Of a DNA stretch of 64,000 bases, positions 42,717-57,198 are shown piece after piece. Numbering within the stretch: the stretch's first letter is position 1; each line of letters begins with the position of its first letter. The notes below the pieces were generated by a model. The model worked only from the letters and a program-made list of their open reading frames with translations, made no database searches and was not told where the DNA came from. Source of the stretch: Perognathus longimembris pacificus (lineage: Eukaryota; Chordata; Mammalia; Rodentia; Heteromyidae); the NCBI RefSeq assembly GCF_023159225.1, contig NW_025959328.1:1-64000 (forward strand), written 5' to 3'. The position numbers were made by a program, and so were the translations under genes.

Positions 42717-45129
42717 ATATCACTTTCCCTAGTGTCTTAGCAGAGCTTCCTGTAGGAGCCTTAAACATATGGCTGTAAGCCACGGGCACCAGGATTGCCA
42801 GCTCCTGCCTCTAGCCAGTATAATCCTTGGCTGCTCAATAGCAGGAAGTAGCAGGCAGGGATCTGGGCCAGAGAGGCCAAGGCAAGCGGGAAGACAAGAG
42901 TTAAGCAGACACTAGCGCAGAAAGGAGATGCCCAGATTCGCTGACCTGCTAACCTTGTATCTCCCTTATGCTCTCAGCAAGACAGATGAGGTTGATTGTG
43001 AGAGAGGTGGCGGATCCGTACACCAGCCACTTCCAGGACTGGCAAGGGCAGAGGCGGTGGGGGGCTGTGTCACACGGGTTCAACCAGGATGTGGGAAGAT
43101 GGAGCAGGAGGGGAGGTGGAAAGTGTATTTGCCTAGGACCCTGGCCCAAGCCGTTCCCAGCAGAATGGTCAGGGGAGGGATGTGCGGCTCTACACATCCT
43201 GTGCATCCCCGAAGGCCTGTGAGAACTAGTGAGAACTTACAGCAAACCCCCAAGGGGCCCTGTGCCCTTTTTGCTATGGCAACTCCAGTTGGAACACTGG
43301 CTCAAGTCAGCAGGAGGCGCCTAGTACCTGGCCATGTCACAGAGCTCCAAACCATATGGGCACTGCCCAGAGGCTTCCCAGCACCCCAGGTGCAAATGCA
43401 CTGTTAGTGAGGCACCAGGAGGCCCTGCTGGCCTGTGAGCACCAACTGCCTACCTCTAAGCAGCCTCACTACCCCTCCCTTAAGGCTGTTCCTGTTGGAA
43501 TGCAAATGAAAGCACACATCAACAAAGTGAGCAAGGAATGGAGAAACAAAACATCCGGCCACCCCCTGGAGGATTTTCTGCATAGTGGGTCGCATATGTG
43601 CAGTCCTTCCTGCTCAGAAAAACACAGGGCTGCTGCCTAGCAAGCCAGGCAAGGTCTTCAGGTGGTCTTGGCCAAGGGGGCAGAGGCCGTTTCCAGACCA
43701 ATCGGATGTCAGTCATAAAACCAGAAGGCAGGAAAGGAGTGCCGCTTCCCTCCTACCTTTGTCACAAACCTCCTGTGCACAGAAAAGGAGCAGAGGGGCT
43801 TGGGCACAGAGCAGGCAGACAACAGATTAGATAAATGGGGATTGGTGTTCACCAGAGGACTGAGAGATCCCAGGTGTGCAGAGGGTGAGAGCAGAGGGAG
43901 ATTTGGAGAAGATAAGAAGGGCTAGGCCAGGGTGAGGCAGTTGTAATTTCCCCAGAAGAAGTGAAGAGGTGCATGGAGAGGTGTGCAGCCTGTGAACCTC
44001 AAGAGGAGGAGGGGGAAATTGGGAAGCAGAGGCAGAGGCAAAGAGGCAGTGACGCAGAGGAATGTGTGAGTTGAAAGCAGTCCAGAGCAGCAAGGCAGGG
44101 ACAGGAGGGCTAGGAGAGAGAACTCGGAGGGAGTTATCAGCAAAGGAGGTATGTGTGCAGGGGACAAGCCTCAGGAACTCAGCTGCAGATGGCAGGTGGT
44201 GGCTAGGAAGGCCAGGTTGGGCACCCCACCACCCTGGGACCAAGTAGAAGGGAGAAGAGGCAAGGGATTCTGGGGCACAGGCCTGCCCCATTCTCTGCGC
44301 GCAGCGCTGGGCTTTAGGGTGTAGACCTGAGGGTAACGAATGCCATCCTTGGTTGGGGCACTACTGGGGCGTAATCATGTGGTCCTGTTACATTGACATT
44401 TCTGCCTTGATTGCTTTCCCGAAGAGTTTGTTGCTACCCAGGTCTCCGAAGCTGCATGGTTCAGGGAATGGGAGACTGGTGAGGACAGCAGGGGGAGGCC
44501 CAAGTGCCAATGGACTGTCCAGTAAGCAGCGCTGTGCTCCTTAGCCACGCCCACCACGAGAACAACACCCTGGACTTGAGCAAGTAGGACACAGTCCACG
44601 AAAACCCCTTAGCACCTTCCAAGCCACTGTGTACTGGGTGCGCTCACGTGTGCGTGTGTGTGCCCCTGCTTGCCTACATGCGTGTGTTCCTGATGCTGTA
44701 CAAGAGTGTGCTTCCGAATCCTAAGTCTGCATATGTACAAATAGGTATGTGGATGTAGATCCAGGAGGACCCGGCACAGTGTGTTATAGTGAGCATGTGG
44801 GGGTGGCGGGGAGGAAGAGAGAGAAAGAGAGAGAGAGAGAGTCGGCTCGCCTGTGAGGAATTTTTTGTTCATGTGCGGTTGCAGGAGTGTGTCAGGTATG
44901 AGGTTGGACAGAGGGAGTTCAAAGTGTTTACACGTTACTTGTTTTTTGAAGTTCCCGGAAACCAATCATATGGCGAAGGCTCCCCTCTTGTGCTGTCCGC
45001 TACACAAAGGTCTCCGTACTTGATGCCAAGCTGCCTCTGCTCTTGGAGATCTGCATGACAGTGATGATGCTGCCTATGAATATCATTGCTGGGGGCTAGT
45101 GTGCCTTGTTCACGGCAGGGAAGGGTCAG
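42717..45129 (+). repeat. Macrosatellite unit U3
   Basis: 2,413 bp. Shares the ctctcagcaagacag variant with U5. CTCF-like motif b is mutated (around 43571). Confidence 0.93.
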
Positions 45130-47543
45130 ATATCCCTTTCCTTGGTGTCTTAGCAGAGCTTCCTGAAGGAGCCTAAAACATATGGCTGTGAGCCACGGGC
45201 ACCAGGATTGCCAGCTCCTGCCTCTAGCCAGTATAATCCTTGGCTGCTCAATAGCAGGAAGTAGCAGGCAGGGATCTGGGCCAGAGAGGCCAAGGCAAGC
45301 GGGAAGACAAGAGTTAAGCAGACACTAGCGCAGAAAGGAGATGCCCAGATTCGCTGACCTGCTAACCTTGTATCTCCCTTATGCTCTGAGCAAGAGAGAT
45401 GAGGTTGATTGTGAGAGAGGTGGCGGATCCATACACCAGCCACTTCCAGGACTGGCAAGGGCAGAGGCGGTGGGGAGCTGTGTCACACGGGTTCAACCAG
45501 GATGTGGGAAGATGGAGCAGGAGGGGAGGTGGAAAGTGTATTTGCCTAGGACCCTGGCCCAAGCCGTTCCCAGCAGAATGGTCAGGGGAGGGATGTGCGG
45601 CTCTACACATCCTGTGCATCCCCAAAGGCCTGTGAGAACTAGTGAGAACTTACAGCAAACCCCCAAGGGGCCCTGTGCCCTTTTTGCTATGGCAACTCCA
45701 GTTGGAACACTGGCTCAAGTCAGCAGGAGGCGCCTAGTACCTGGCCATGTCACAGAGCTCCAAACCATATGGGCACTGCCCAGAGGCTTCCCAGCACCCC
45801 AGGTGCAAATGCACTGTTAGTGAGGCACCAGGAGGCCCTGCTGGCCTGTGAGCCCCAACTGACTACCTCTAAGCAGCCTCACTACCCCTCCCTTAAGGCT
45901 GTTCCTGTTGGAATGCAAATGAAAGCACACATCAACAAAGTGGGCAAGGAATGGAGAAACAAAACATCCGGCCACCCCCTGGAGGCATTTCTGCATAGTG
46001 GGTCGCATATGTGCAGTCCTTCCTGCTCAGAAAAACACAGGGCTGCTGCCTAGCAAGCCAGGCAAGGTCTTCAGGTGGTCTTGGCCAAGGGGGCAGAGGC
46101 CGTTTCCAGACCAATCGGATGTCAGTCATAAAACCAGAAGGCAGTAAAGGAGTGCCGCTTCCCTCCTACCTTTGTCACAAACCTCCTGTGCACAGAAAAG
46201 GAGCAGAGGGGCTTGGGCACAGAGCAGGCAGACAACAGATTAGATAAATGGGGATTGGTGTTCACCAGAGGACTGAGAGATCCCAGGTGTGCAGAGGGTG
46301 AGAGCAGAGGGAGATTTGGAGAAGATAAGAAGGGCTAGGCCAGGGTGAGGCAGTTGTAATTTCCCCAGAAGAAGTGAAGAGGTGCATGGGGAGGTGTGCA
46401 GCCTGTGAACCTCAAGAGGAGGAGGGGGAAATTGGGAAGCAGAGGCAGAGGCAAAGAGGCAGTGACGCAGAGGCATGTGTGAGTTGAAAGCAGTCCAGAG
46501 CAGCAAGGCAGGGACAGGAGGGCTAGGAGAGAGAACTCGGAGGGAGTTATCAGCAAAGGAGGTATGTGTGCAGGGGACAAGCCTCAGGAACTCAGCTGCA
46601 GATGGCAGGTGGTGGCTAGGAAGGCCAGGTTGGGCGCCCCACCACCCTGGGACCAAGTAGAAGGGAGAAGAGGCAAGGGATTCTGGGGCACAGGCCTGCC
46701 CCATTCTCTGCGCGCAGCGCTGGACTTTAGGGTGTAGACCTGAGGGGTAACGATTGCCATCCTTGGTTGGGGCACTACTGGGGCGTAATCATGTGGTCCT
46801 GTTACATTGACATTTCTGCCTTGATTGCTTTCCCGAAGAGTTTGTTGCTACCCAGGTCTCCGAAGCTGCATGGTTCAGGGAATGGGAGACTGGTGAGGAC
46901 AGCAGGGGGAGGCCCAAGTGCCAATGGACTGTCCAGTAAGCAGCACTGGGCTCCTTAGCCACGCCCACCATGAGAACAACACCCTGGACTTGAGCAAGTA
47001 GGACACAGTCCTCGAAAACCCCTTAGCACCTTCCAAGCCACTGTGTACTGGGTGCGCTCACGTGTGCGTGTGTGTGCCCCTGCTTGCTTACATGCGTGTG
47101 TTCCTGATGCTGTACAAGAGTGTGCTTCCTAAGCCTAAGTCTGCATATGTGCAAATAGGTATGTGGATGTAGATCCAGGAGGACCCGGCACAGTGTGTTA
47201 TAGTGAGCATGTGGGGGTGGCGGGGAGGAAGAGAGAGAAAGAGAGAGAGAGAGAGTCGGCTCGCCTGTGAGGAATTTTTTGTTCATGTGCGGTTGCAGGA
47301 GTGTGTCAGGTATGAGGTTGGACAGAGGGAGTTCAAAGTGTTTACACGTTACTTGTTTTTTGAAGTTCCCGGAAACCAATCATAGGGTGAAGGCTCCCCT
47401 CTTGTGCTGTCCTCTACACAAAGGTCTCCGTACTTGATGCCAAGCTGCCTCTGCTCTTGGAGATCTGCATGACAGTGATGATGCTGCCTATGAGTATCAT
47501 TGCTGGGTGCTAGTGTGCCTTGGTCACGGCAGGGAAGGGTCAG
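45130..47543 (+). repeat. Macrosatellite unit U4
   Basis: 2,414 bp. Carries the ctctgagcaagagag form; both CTCF-like motifs present. Confidence 0.93.
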
Positions 47544-49957
47544 ATATCCCTTTCCCTGGTGTCTTAGCAGAGCTTCCTGAAGGAGCCTAAAACATATGGC
47601 TGTGAGCCACGGGCACCAGGATTGCCAGCTCCTGCCTCTAGCCAGTATAATCCTTGGCTGCTCAATAGCAGGAAGTAGCAGGCAGGGATCTGGGCCAGAG
47701 AGGCCAAGGCAAGCGGGAAGACAAGAGTTAAGCAGACACTAGGGCAGAAAGGAGATGCCCAGATTCGCTGACCTGCTAACCTTGTATCTCCCTTATGCTC
47801 TCAGCAAGACAGATGAGGTTGATTGTGAGAGAGCTGGCGGATCCATACACCAGCCACTTCCAGGACTGGCAAGGGCAGAGGTGGTGGGGAGCTGTGTCAC
47901 ACGGGTTCAACCAGGATGTGGGAAGATGGAGCAGGAGGGGAGGTGGAAATTGTATTTGCCTAGGACCCTGGCCCAAGCCGTTCCCAGCAGAATGGTCAGG
48001 GGAGGGATGTGCGGCTCTACACATCCTGTGCATGCCCGAAGGCCTGTGAGAACTAGTGAGAACTTACAGCAAACCCCCAAGGGGCCCTTTGCCCTTTTTG
48101 CTATGGCAACTCCAGTTGGAACACTGTCTCAAGTCAGCAGGAGGTGCCTAGTACCTGGCCATGTCACAGAGCTCCAAACCATATGGGCACTGCCCAGAGG
48201 CTTCCCAGCACCCCAGGTGCAAATGCACTGTTAGTGAGGCACCAGGAGGCCCTGCTGGCCTGTGAGCACCAACTGCCTACCTCTAAGCAGCCTCACTACC
48301 CCTCCCTTAAGGCTGTTCCTGTTGGAATGCAAATGAAAGCACACATCAACAAAGTGGGCAAGGAATGGAGAAACAAAATATCCGGCCACCCCCTGGAGGC
48401 TTTTCTGCATAGTGGGTCGCATATGTGCAGTCCTTCCTGCTCAGAAAAACACAGGGCTGCTGCCTAGCAAGCCAGGCAAGGTCTTCAGGTGGTCTTGGCC
48501 AAGGGGGCAGAGGCCGTTTCCAGACCAATCGGATGTCAGTCATAAAACCAGAAGGCAGGAAAGGAGTGCCGCTTCCCTCCTACCTTTGTCACAAACCTCC
48601 TGTGCACAGAAAAGGAGCAGAGGGGCTTGGGCACAGAGCAGGCAGACAACAGATTAGATAAATGGGGATTGGTGTTCACCAGAGGACTGAGAGATCCCAG
48701 GTGTGCAGAGGGTGAGAGCAGAGGGAGATTTGGAGAAGATAAGAAGGGCTAGGCCAGGGTGAGGCAGTTGTAATTTCCCCAGAAGAAGTGAAGAGGTGCA
48801 TGGGGAGGTGTGCAGCCTGTGAACCTCAAGAGGAGGAGGGGGAAATTGGGAAGCAGAGGCAGAGGCAAAGAGGCAGTGACGCAGAGGCATGTGTGAGTTG
48901 AAAGCAGTCCAGAGCAGCAAGGCAGGGACAGGAGGGCTAGGAGAGAGAACTCGGAGGGAGTTATCAGCAAAGGAGGTATGTGTGCAGGGGACAAGCCTCA
49001 GGAACTCAGCTGCAGATGGCAGGTGGTGGCTAGGAAGGCCAGGTTGGGCGCCCCACCACCCTGGGACCAAGTAGAAGGGAGAAGAGGCAAGGGATTCTGG
49101 GGCACAGGCCTGCCCCATTCTCTGCGCGCAGCGCTGGGCTTTAGGGTGTAGACCTGAGGGGTACCGAATGCCATCCTTGGTTGGGGCACTACTGGGGCGT
49201 AATCATGTGGTCCTGTTACATTGACATTTCTGCCTTGATTGCTTTCCCGAAGAGTTTGTTGCTACCCAGGTCTCCGAAGCTGCATGGTTCAGGGAATGGG
49301 AGACTGGTGAGGACAGCAGGGGGAGGCCCAAGTGCCAATGGACTGTCCATTAAGCAGCGCTGGGCTCCTTAGCCACGCCCACCACGAGAACAACACCCTG
49401 GACTTGAGCAAGTAGGACACAGTCCTCGAAAACCCCTTAGCACCTTCCAAGCCACTGTGTACTGGGTGCGCTCACGTGTGCGTGTGTGTGCCCCTGCTTG
49501 CCTACATGCGTGCGTTCCTGATGCTGTACAAGAGTGTGCTTCCTAAGCCTAAGTCTGCATATGTGCAAATAAGTATGTGGATGTAGATCCAGGAGGACCC
49601 GGCACAGTGTGTTATAGTGAGCATGTGGGGGTGGCGGGGAGGAAGAGAGAGAAAGAGAGAGAGAGAGAGTCGGCTCGCCTGTGAGGAATTTTTTGTTCAT
49701 GTGCGGTTGCATGAGTGTGTCAGGTATGAGGTTGGACAGAGGGAGTTCAAAGTGTTTACACGTTACTTGTTTTTTGAAGTTCCCGGAAACCAATCATATG
49801 GCGAAGGCTCCCCTCTTGTGCTGTCCTCTACACAAAGGTCTCCGTACTTGATGCCAAGCTGCCTCTGCTCTTGGAGATCTGCATGACAGTGATGATGCTG
49901 CCTATGAATATCATTGCTGGGTGCTAGTGTGCCTTGGTCACGGCAGGGAAGGGTCAG
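47544..49957 (+). repeat. Macrosatellite unit U5
   Basis: 2,414 bp. Shares the ctctcagcaagacag variant with U3; motif a has cgc changed to tgc. Confidence 0.93.
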
Positions 49958-52370
49958 ATATCCCTTTCCCTGGTGTCTTAGCAGAGCTTCCTGAAGGAGC
50001 CTAAAACATATGGCTGTGAGCCACGGGCACCAGGATTGCCAGCTCCCTGCCTCTAGCCAGTATAATCCTTGGCTGCTCAATAGCAGGAAGTAGCAGGCAG
50101 GGATCTGGGCCAGAGAGGCCAAGGCAAGCGGGAAGACAAGAGTTAAGCAGACACTAGCGCAGAAAGGAGATGCCAGATTCGCTGACCTGCTAACCTTGTA
50201 TCTCCCTTATGCTCTGAGCAAGAGAGATGAGGTTGATTGTGAGAGAGGTGGCGGATCCATACACCAGCCACTTCCAGGACTGGCAAGGGCAGAGGCGGTG
50301 GGGAGCTGTGTCACACGGGTTCAACCAGGATGTGGGAAGATGGAGCAGGAGGGCAGGTGGAAAGTGTATTTGCCTAGGACCCTTGCCCAAGCCGTTCCCA
50401 GCAGAATGGTCAGGGGAGGGATGTGCGGCTCTACACATCCTGTGCATCCCCGAAGGCCTGTGAGAACTAGTGAGAACTTATAGCAAACCCCCAAGGGACC
50501 CTGTGCCCTTTTTGCTATGGCAACTCCAGTTGGAACACTGGCTCAAGTCAGCAGGAGGCGCCTAGTACCTGGCCATGTCACAGAGCTCCAAACCATATGG
50601 GCACTGCCCAGAGGCTTCCCAGCACCCCAGGTGCAAATGCACTGTTAGTGAGGCACCAGGAGGCCCTGCTGGCCTGTGAGCACCAACTGCCTACCTCTAA
50701 GCAGCCTCACTACCCCTCCCTTAAGGCTGTTCCTGTTGGATTGCAAAAGCAAGCACACATCAACAAAGTGGGCAAGGAATGGAGAAACAAAACATCCGGC
50801 CACCCCCTGGAGGCTTTTCTGCATAGTGGGTCGCATATGTGCAGTCCTTCCTGCTCAGAAAAACACAGGGCTGCTGCCTAGCAAGCCAGGCAAGGTCTTC
50901 AGGTGGTCTTGGCCAAGGGGGCAGAGGCCGTTTCCAGACCAATCGGATGTCAGTCATAAAACCAGAAGGCAGGAAAGGAGTGCCGCTTCCCTCCTACCTT
51001 TGTCACAAATCTCCTGTGCACAGAAAAGGAGAAGAGGGGCTTGGGCACAGAGCAGGCAGACAACAGATTAGATAAATGGGGATTGGTGTTCACCAGAGGA
51101 CTGAGAGATCCCAGGTGTGCAGAGGGTGAGAGCAGAGGGAGATTTGGAGAAGATAAGAAGGGCTAGGCCAGGGTGAGGCAGTTGTAATTTCCCCAGAAGA
51201 AGTGAAGAGGTGCATGGGGAGGTGTGCAGCCTGTGAACCTCAAGAGGAGGAGGGGGAAATTGGGAAGCAGAGGCAGAGGCAAAGAGGCAGTGACGCAGAG
51301 GCATGTGTGAGTTGAAAGCAGTCCAGAGCAGCAAGGCAGGGACAGGAGGGCTAGGAGAGAGAACTCGGAGGGAGTTATCAGCAAAGGAGGTATGTGTGCA
51401 GGGGACAAGCCTCAGGAACTCAGCTGCAGATGGCAGGTGGTGGCTAGGAAGGCCAGGTTGGGCGCCCCACCACCCTGGGACCAAGTAGAAGGGAGAAGAG
51501 ACAAGGGATTCTAGGGGACAGGCCTGCCCCATTCTCTGCGCGCAGCGCTGGGCTTTAGGGTGTAGACCTGAGGGGTAAACGAATGCCATCCTTGGTTGGG
51601 CACTACTGGGGCGTAATCATGTGGTCCTGTTACATTGACATTTCTGCCTTGATTGCTTACCCGAAGGGTTTGTTGCTACCCAGGTCTCCGAGCTGCATGG
51701 TTCAGGGAATGGGAGACTGGTGAGGACAGCAAGGGGAGGCCCAAGTGCCAATGGACTGTCCAGTAAGCAGCGCTGGGCTCCTTAGCCACGCCCACCATGA
51801 GAACAACACCCTGGACTTGAGCAAGTAGGACACAGTCCTCGAAAACCCCTTAGCACCTTCCAAGCCACTGTGTACTGGGTGCGCTCACGTGTGCGTGTGT
51901 GTGCCCCTGCTTGCCTACATGCGTGTGTTCCTGATGCTGTACAAGAGTGTGCTTCCTAAGCCTAAGTCTGCATATGTGCAAATAGGTATGTGGATGTAGA
52001 TCCAGGAGGACCCCGGGACAGTGTGTTATAGTGAGCATGTGGGGTTGGCGGGGAGCAAGAGAGAGAAAGAGAGAGAGAGAGAGTCGGCTAGCCTGTGAGG
52101 AATTTTTGTTCATGTGCGGTTGCATGAGTGTGTCAGGTATGAGGTTGGACAGAGGGAGTTCAAAGTGTTTACACGTTACTTGTTTTTTGAAGTTCCCGGA
52201 AACCAATCATATGGCGAAGGCTCCCCTCTTGTGCTGTCCGCTACACAAAGGTCTCCGTACTTGATGCCAAGCTGCCTCTGCTCTTGGAGATCTGCATGAC
52301 AGTGATGATGCTGCCTATGAATATCATTGCTGGGTGCTAGTGTGCCTTGGTCACGGCAGGGAAGGGTCAG
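49958..52370 (+). repeat. Macrosatellite unit U6
   Basis: 2,413 bp. First unit with the gcttacccgaagggtttg variant. Pairs with U7 through ttgcaaaagcaagc, tatagcaaac and tcacaaatctcc. Several one-base homopolymer indels. Confidence 0.93.
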
Positions 52371-54785
52371 ATATCCCTTTCCCTGGTGTCTTAGCAGAGC
52401 TTCCTGAAGGAGCCTAAAACATATGGCTGTGAGCCACGGGCACCAGGATTGCCAGCTCCTGCCTCTAGCCAGTATAATCCTTGGCTGCTCAATAGCAGGA
52501 AGTAGCAGGCAGGGATCTGGGCCAGAGAGGCCAAGGCAAGCGGGAAGACAAGAGTTAAGCAGACACTAGCGCAGAAAGGAGATGCCCAGATTCGCTGACC
52601 TGCTAACCTTGTATCTCCCTTATGCTCTGAGCAAGAGAGATGAGGTTGATTGTGAGAGAGGTGGCGGATCCATACACCAGCCACTTCCAGGACTGGCAAG
52701 GGCAGAGGCGGTGGGGAGCTGTGTCACACGGGTTCAACCAGGATGTGGGAAGATGGAGCAGGAGGGCAGGTGGAAAGTGTATTTGCCTAGGACCTTGCCC
52801 AAGCCGTTCCCAGCAGAATGGTCAGGGGAGGGATGTGCGGCTCTACACATCCTGTGCATCCCCGAAGGCCTGTGAGAACTAGTGAGAACTTATAGCAAAC
52901 CCCCAAGGGACCCTGTGCCCTTTTTGCTATGGCAACTCCAGTTGGAACACTGGCTCAAGTCAGCAGGAGGCGCCTAGTACCTGGCCATGTCACAGAGCTC
53001 CAAACCATATGGGCACTGCCCAGAGGCTTCCCAGCACCCCAGGTGCAAATGCACTGTTAGTGAGGCACCAGGAGGCCCCTGCTGGCCTGTGAGCACCAAC
53101 TGCCTACCTCTAAGCAGCCTCACTACCCCTCCCTTAAGGCTGTTCCTGTTGGATTGCAAAAGCAAGCACACATCAACAAAGTGGGCAAGGAATGGAGAAA
53201 CAAAACATCCGGCCACCCCCTGGAGGCTTTTCTGCATAGTGGGTCGCATATGTGCAGTCCTTCCTGCTCAGAAAAACACAGGGCTGCTGCCTAGCAAGCC
53301 AGGCAAGGTCTTCAGGTGGTCTTGGCCAAGGGGGCAGAGGCCGTTTCCCAGACCAATCGGATGTCAGTCATAAAACCAGAAGGCAGGAAAGGAGTGCCGC
53401 TTCCCTCCTACCTTTGTCACAAATCTCCTGTGCACAGAAAAGGAGAAGAGGGGCTTGGGCACAGAGCAGGCAGACAACAGATTAGATAAATGGGGATTGG
53501 TGTTCACCAGAGGACTGAGAGATCCCAGGTGTGCAGAGGGTGAGAGCAGAGGGAGATTTGGAGAAGATAAGAAGGGCTAGGCCAGGGTGAGGCAGTTGTA
53601 ATTTCCCCAGAAGAAGTGAAGAGGTGCATGGGGAGGTGTGCAGCCTGTGAACCTCAAGAGGAGGAGGGGGAAATTGGGAAGCAGAGGCAGAGGCAAAGAG
53701 GCAGTGACGCAGAGGCATGTGTGAGTTGAAAGCAGTCCAGAGCAGCAAGGCAGGGACAGGAGGGCTAGGAGAGAGAACTCGGAGGGAGTTATCAGCAAAG
53801 GAGGTATGTGTGCAGGGGACAAGCCTCAGGAACTCAGCTGCAGATGGCAGGTGGTGGCTAGGAAGGCCAGGTTGGGCGCCCCACCACCCTGGGACCAAGT
53901 AGAAGGGAGAAGAGACAAGGGATTCTAGGGGACAGGCCTGCCCCATTCTCTGCGCGCAGCGCTGGGCTTTAGGGTGTAGACCTGAGGGGTAACGAATGCC
54001 ATCCTTGGTTGGGGCACTACTGGGGCGTAATCATGTGGTCCTGTTACATTGACATTTCTGCCTTGATTGCTTACCCGAAGGGTTTGTTGCTACCCAGGTC
54101 TCCGAAGCTGCATGGTTCAGGGAATGGGAGACTGGTGAGGACAGCAAGGGGAGGCCCAAGTGCCAATGGACTGTCCAGTAAGCAGCGCTGGGCTCCTTAG
54201 CCACGCCCACCATGAGAACAACACCCTGGACTTGAGCAAGTAGGACACAGTCCTCGAAAACCCCTTAGCACCTTCCAAGCCACTGTGTACTGGGTGCGCT
54301 CACGTGTGCGTGTGTGTGCCCCTGCTTGCCTACATGCGTGTGTTCCTGATGCTGTACAAGAGTGTGCTTCCTAAGCCTAAGTCTGCATATGTGCATATAG
54401 GTATGTGGATGTCGATCCAGGAGGACCCGGCACAGTGTGTTATAGTGAGCATGTGGGGGTGGCGGGGAGGAAGAGAGAGAAAGAGAGAGAGAGAGAGTCG
54501 GCTCGCCTGTGAGGAATTTTTTGTTCATGTGCGGTTGCATGAGTGTGTCAGGTATGAGGTTGGAAAGAGGGAGTTCAAAGTGTTTACACGTTACTTGTTT
54601 TTTGAAGTTCCCGGAAACCAATCATATGGCAAAGGCTCCCCTCTTGTGCTGTCCGCTACACAAAGGTCTCCGTACTTGATGCCAAGCTGCCTCTGCTCTT
54701 GGAGATCTGCATGACAGTGATGATGCTGCCTATGAATATCATTGCTGGGTGCTAGTGTGCCTTGGTCACGGCAGGGAAGGGTCAG
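52371..54785 (+). repeat. Macrosatellite unit U7
   Basis: 2,415 bp. 5' part closest to U6; 3' part (from about 53920) closest to U9, sharing gcatataggtatgtggatgtcgat. The switch marks a duplication boundary. Confidence 0.93.
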
Positions 54786-57198
54786 ATATCCCTTTCCCTG
54801 GTGTCTTAGCAGAGCTTCCTGAAGGAGCCTAAAACATATGGCTGTGAGCCACGGGCACCAGGATTGCCAGCTCCTGCCTCTAGCCAGTATAATCCTTGGC
54901 TGCTCAATAGCAGGAAGTAGCAGGCAGGGATCTGGGCCAGAGAGGCCAAGGCAAGCGGGAAGACAAGAGTTAAGCAGACACTAGCGCAGAAAGGAGATGC
55001 CCAGATTCGCTGACCTGCTAACCTTGTATCTCCCTTATGCTCTGAGCAAGAGAGATGAGGGTGATTGTGAGAGAGGTGGCGGATCCATACAACAGCCACT
55101 TCCAGGACTGGCAAGGGCAGAGGCGGTGGGGAGCTGTGTCACACGGGTTCAACCAGAATGTGGGAAGATGGAGCAGGAGGGGAGGTGGAAAGTATATTTG
55201 CCTAGGACCCTGGCCCAAGCCGTTCCCAACAGAATGGTCAGGGGAGGGATGTGCGGCTCTACACATCCTATGCATCCCGAAGGCCTGTGAGAACTAGTGA
55301 GAACTTACAGCAAACCCCCAAGGGGCCCTGTGCCCTTTTTGCTATGGCAACTCCAGTTGGAACACTGGCTCAAGTCAGCAGGAGGCGCCTAGTACCTGGC
55401 CATGTCACAGAGCTCCAAACCATATGGGCACTGCCCAGAGGCTTCCCAGCACCCCAGGTGCAAATGCACTGTTAGTGAGGCACCAGAAGGCCCTGATGGC
55501 CTGTGAGCACCAACTGCCTACCTCTAAGCAGCCTCACTACCCCTTCCTTAAGGCTGTTCCTGTTGGAATGCAAATGAAAGCACACATCAACAAAGTGGGC
55601 AAGGAATGGAGAAACAAAACATCCGGCCACCCCCTGGAGGCTTTTCTGCATAGTGGGTCGCATATGTGCAGTCCTTCCTGCTCAGAAAAACACAGGGCTG
55701 CTGCCTAGCAAGCCAGGCAAGGTCTTCAGCTGGTCTTGGCCAAGGGGGCAGAGGCCGTTTCCAGACCAATCGGATGTCAGTCATAAAACCAGCAGGCAGG
55801 AAAGCAGTGCCGCTTCCCTCCTACCTTTGTAACAAACCTCCTGTGCACAGAAAAGGAGCAGAGGGGCTTGGGCACAGAGCAGGCAGACAACAGATTAGAT
55901 AAATGGGAATTGGTGTTCACCAGAGGACTGAGAGATCCCAGGTGTGCAGAGGGTGAGAGCAGAGGGAGATTTGGAGAAGATAAGAAGGGCTAGGCCAGGG
56001 TGAGGCAGTTGTAATTTCCCCAGAAGAAGTGAAGAGTTGCATGGGGAGGTGTGCAGCCTGTGAACCTCAAAAGGAGGAGGGGGAAATTGGGAAGCAGAGG
56101 CAGAGGCAAAGAGGCAGTGACGCAGAGGCATGTGTGAGTTGAAAGCAGTCCAGAGCAGCAAGGCAGGGACAGGAGGGCTAGGAGAGAGAACTCGGAGGGA
56201 GTTATCAGCAAAGGAGGTATGTGTGCAGGGGACAAGCCTCAAGAACTCAGCTGCAGATGGCAGGTGGTGGCTAGGAAGGCCAGGTTGGGCGCCCCACCAC
56301 CCTGGGACCAAGTAGAAGGGAGAAGAGGCAAGGGATTCTGGGGGACAGGCCTGCCCCATTCTCTGCGCACAGCGCTGGGCTTTAGGGTGTAGACCTGAGG
56401 GGTAACGAATGCCATCCTTGGTTGGGGCACTACTGGGGCGTAATCATGTGGTCCTGTTACATTGACATTTCTGCCTTGATTGCTTACCCGAAGGGTTTGT
56501 TGCTACCCAGGTCTCCGAAGCTGCATGGTTCAGGGAATGGGAGACTGGTGAGGACAGCAAGGGGAGGCCCAAGTGCCAATGGACTGTCCAGTAAGCAGCG
56601 CTGGGCTCCTTAGCCACGCCCACCATGAGAACAACACCCTGGACTTGAGCAAGTAGGACACAGTCCTCGAAAACCCCTTAGCACCTTCCAAGCCACTGTG
56701 TACTGGGTGCGCTCACGTGTGCGTGTGTGTGCCCCTGCTTGCCTACATGCGTGTGTTCCTGATGCTGTACAAGAGTGTGCTTCCTAAGCCTAAGTCTGCA
56801 TATGTGCAAATAGGTATGTGGATGTAGATCCAGGAGGACCCGGCACAGTGTGTTATAGTGAGAATGTGGGCGTGGCGGGGAGGAAGAGAGAGAAAGAGAG
56901 AGAGAGAGAGTCGGCTCGCCTGTGAGTAATTTTTTGTTCATGTGCGGTTGCATGAGTGTGTCATTTATGAGGTTGGACAGAGGGAGTAAAAAGTGTTTAC
57001 ACGTTACTTGTTTTTTGAAGTTCCCGGAAACCAATCATATGGCGAAGGCTCCCCTCTTGTGCTGTCCGCTACACAAAGGTCTCCGTACTTGATGCCAAGC
57101 TGCCTCTGCTCTTGGAGATCTGCATGACAGTGATGATGCTGCCTATGAATATCATTGCTGGGTGCTAGTGTGCCTTGGTCACGGCAGGGAAGGGTCAG
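54786..57198 (+). repeat. Macrosatellite unit U8
   Basis: 2,413 bp. Private variants shared only with U10: tgagggtgattg, aaccagaatgtggg, ccagcaggcagg, gagtaaaaagtg. Confidence 0.93.
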
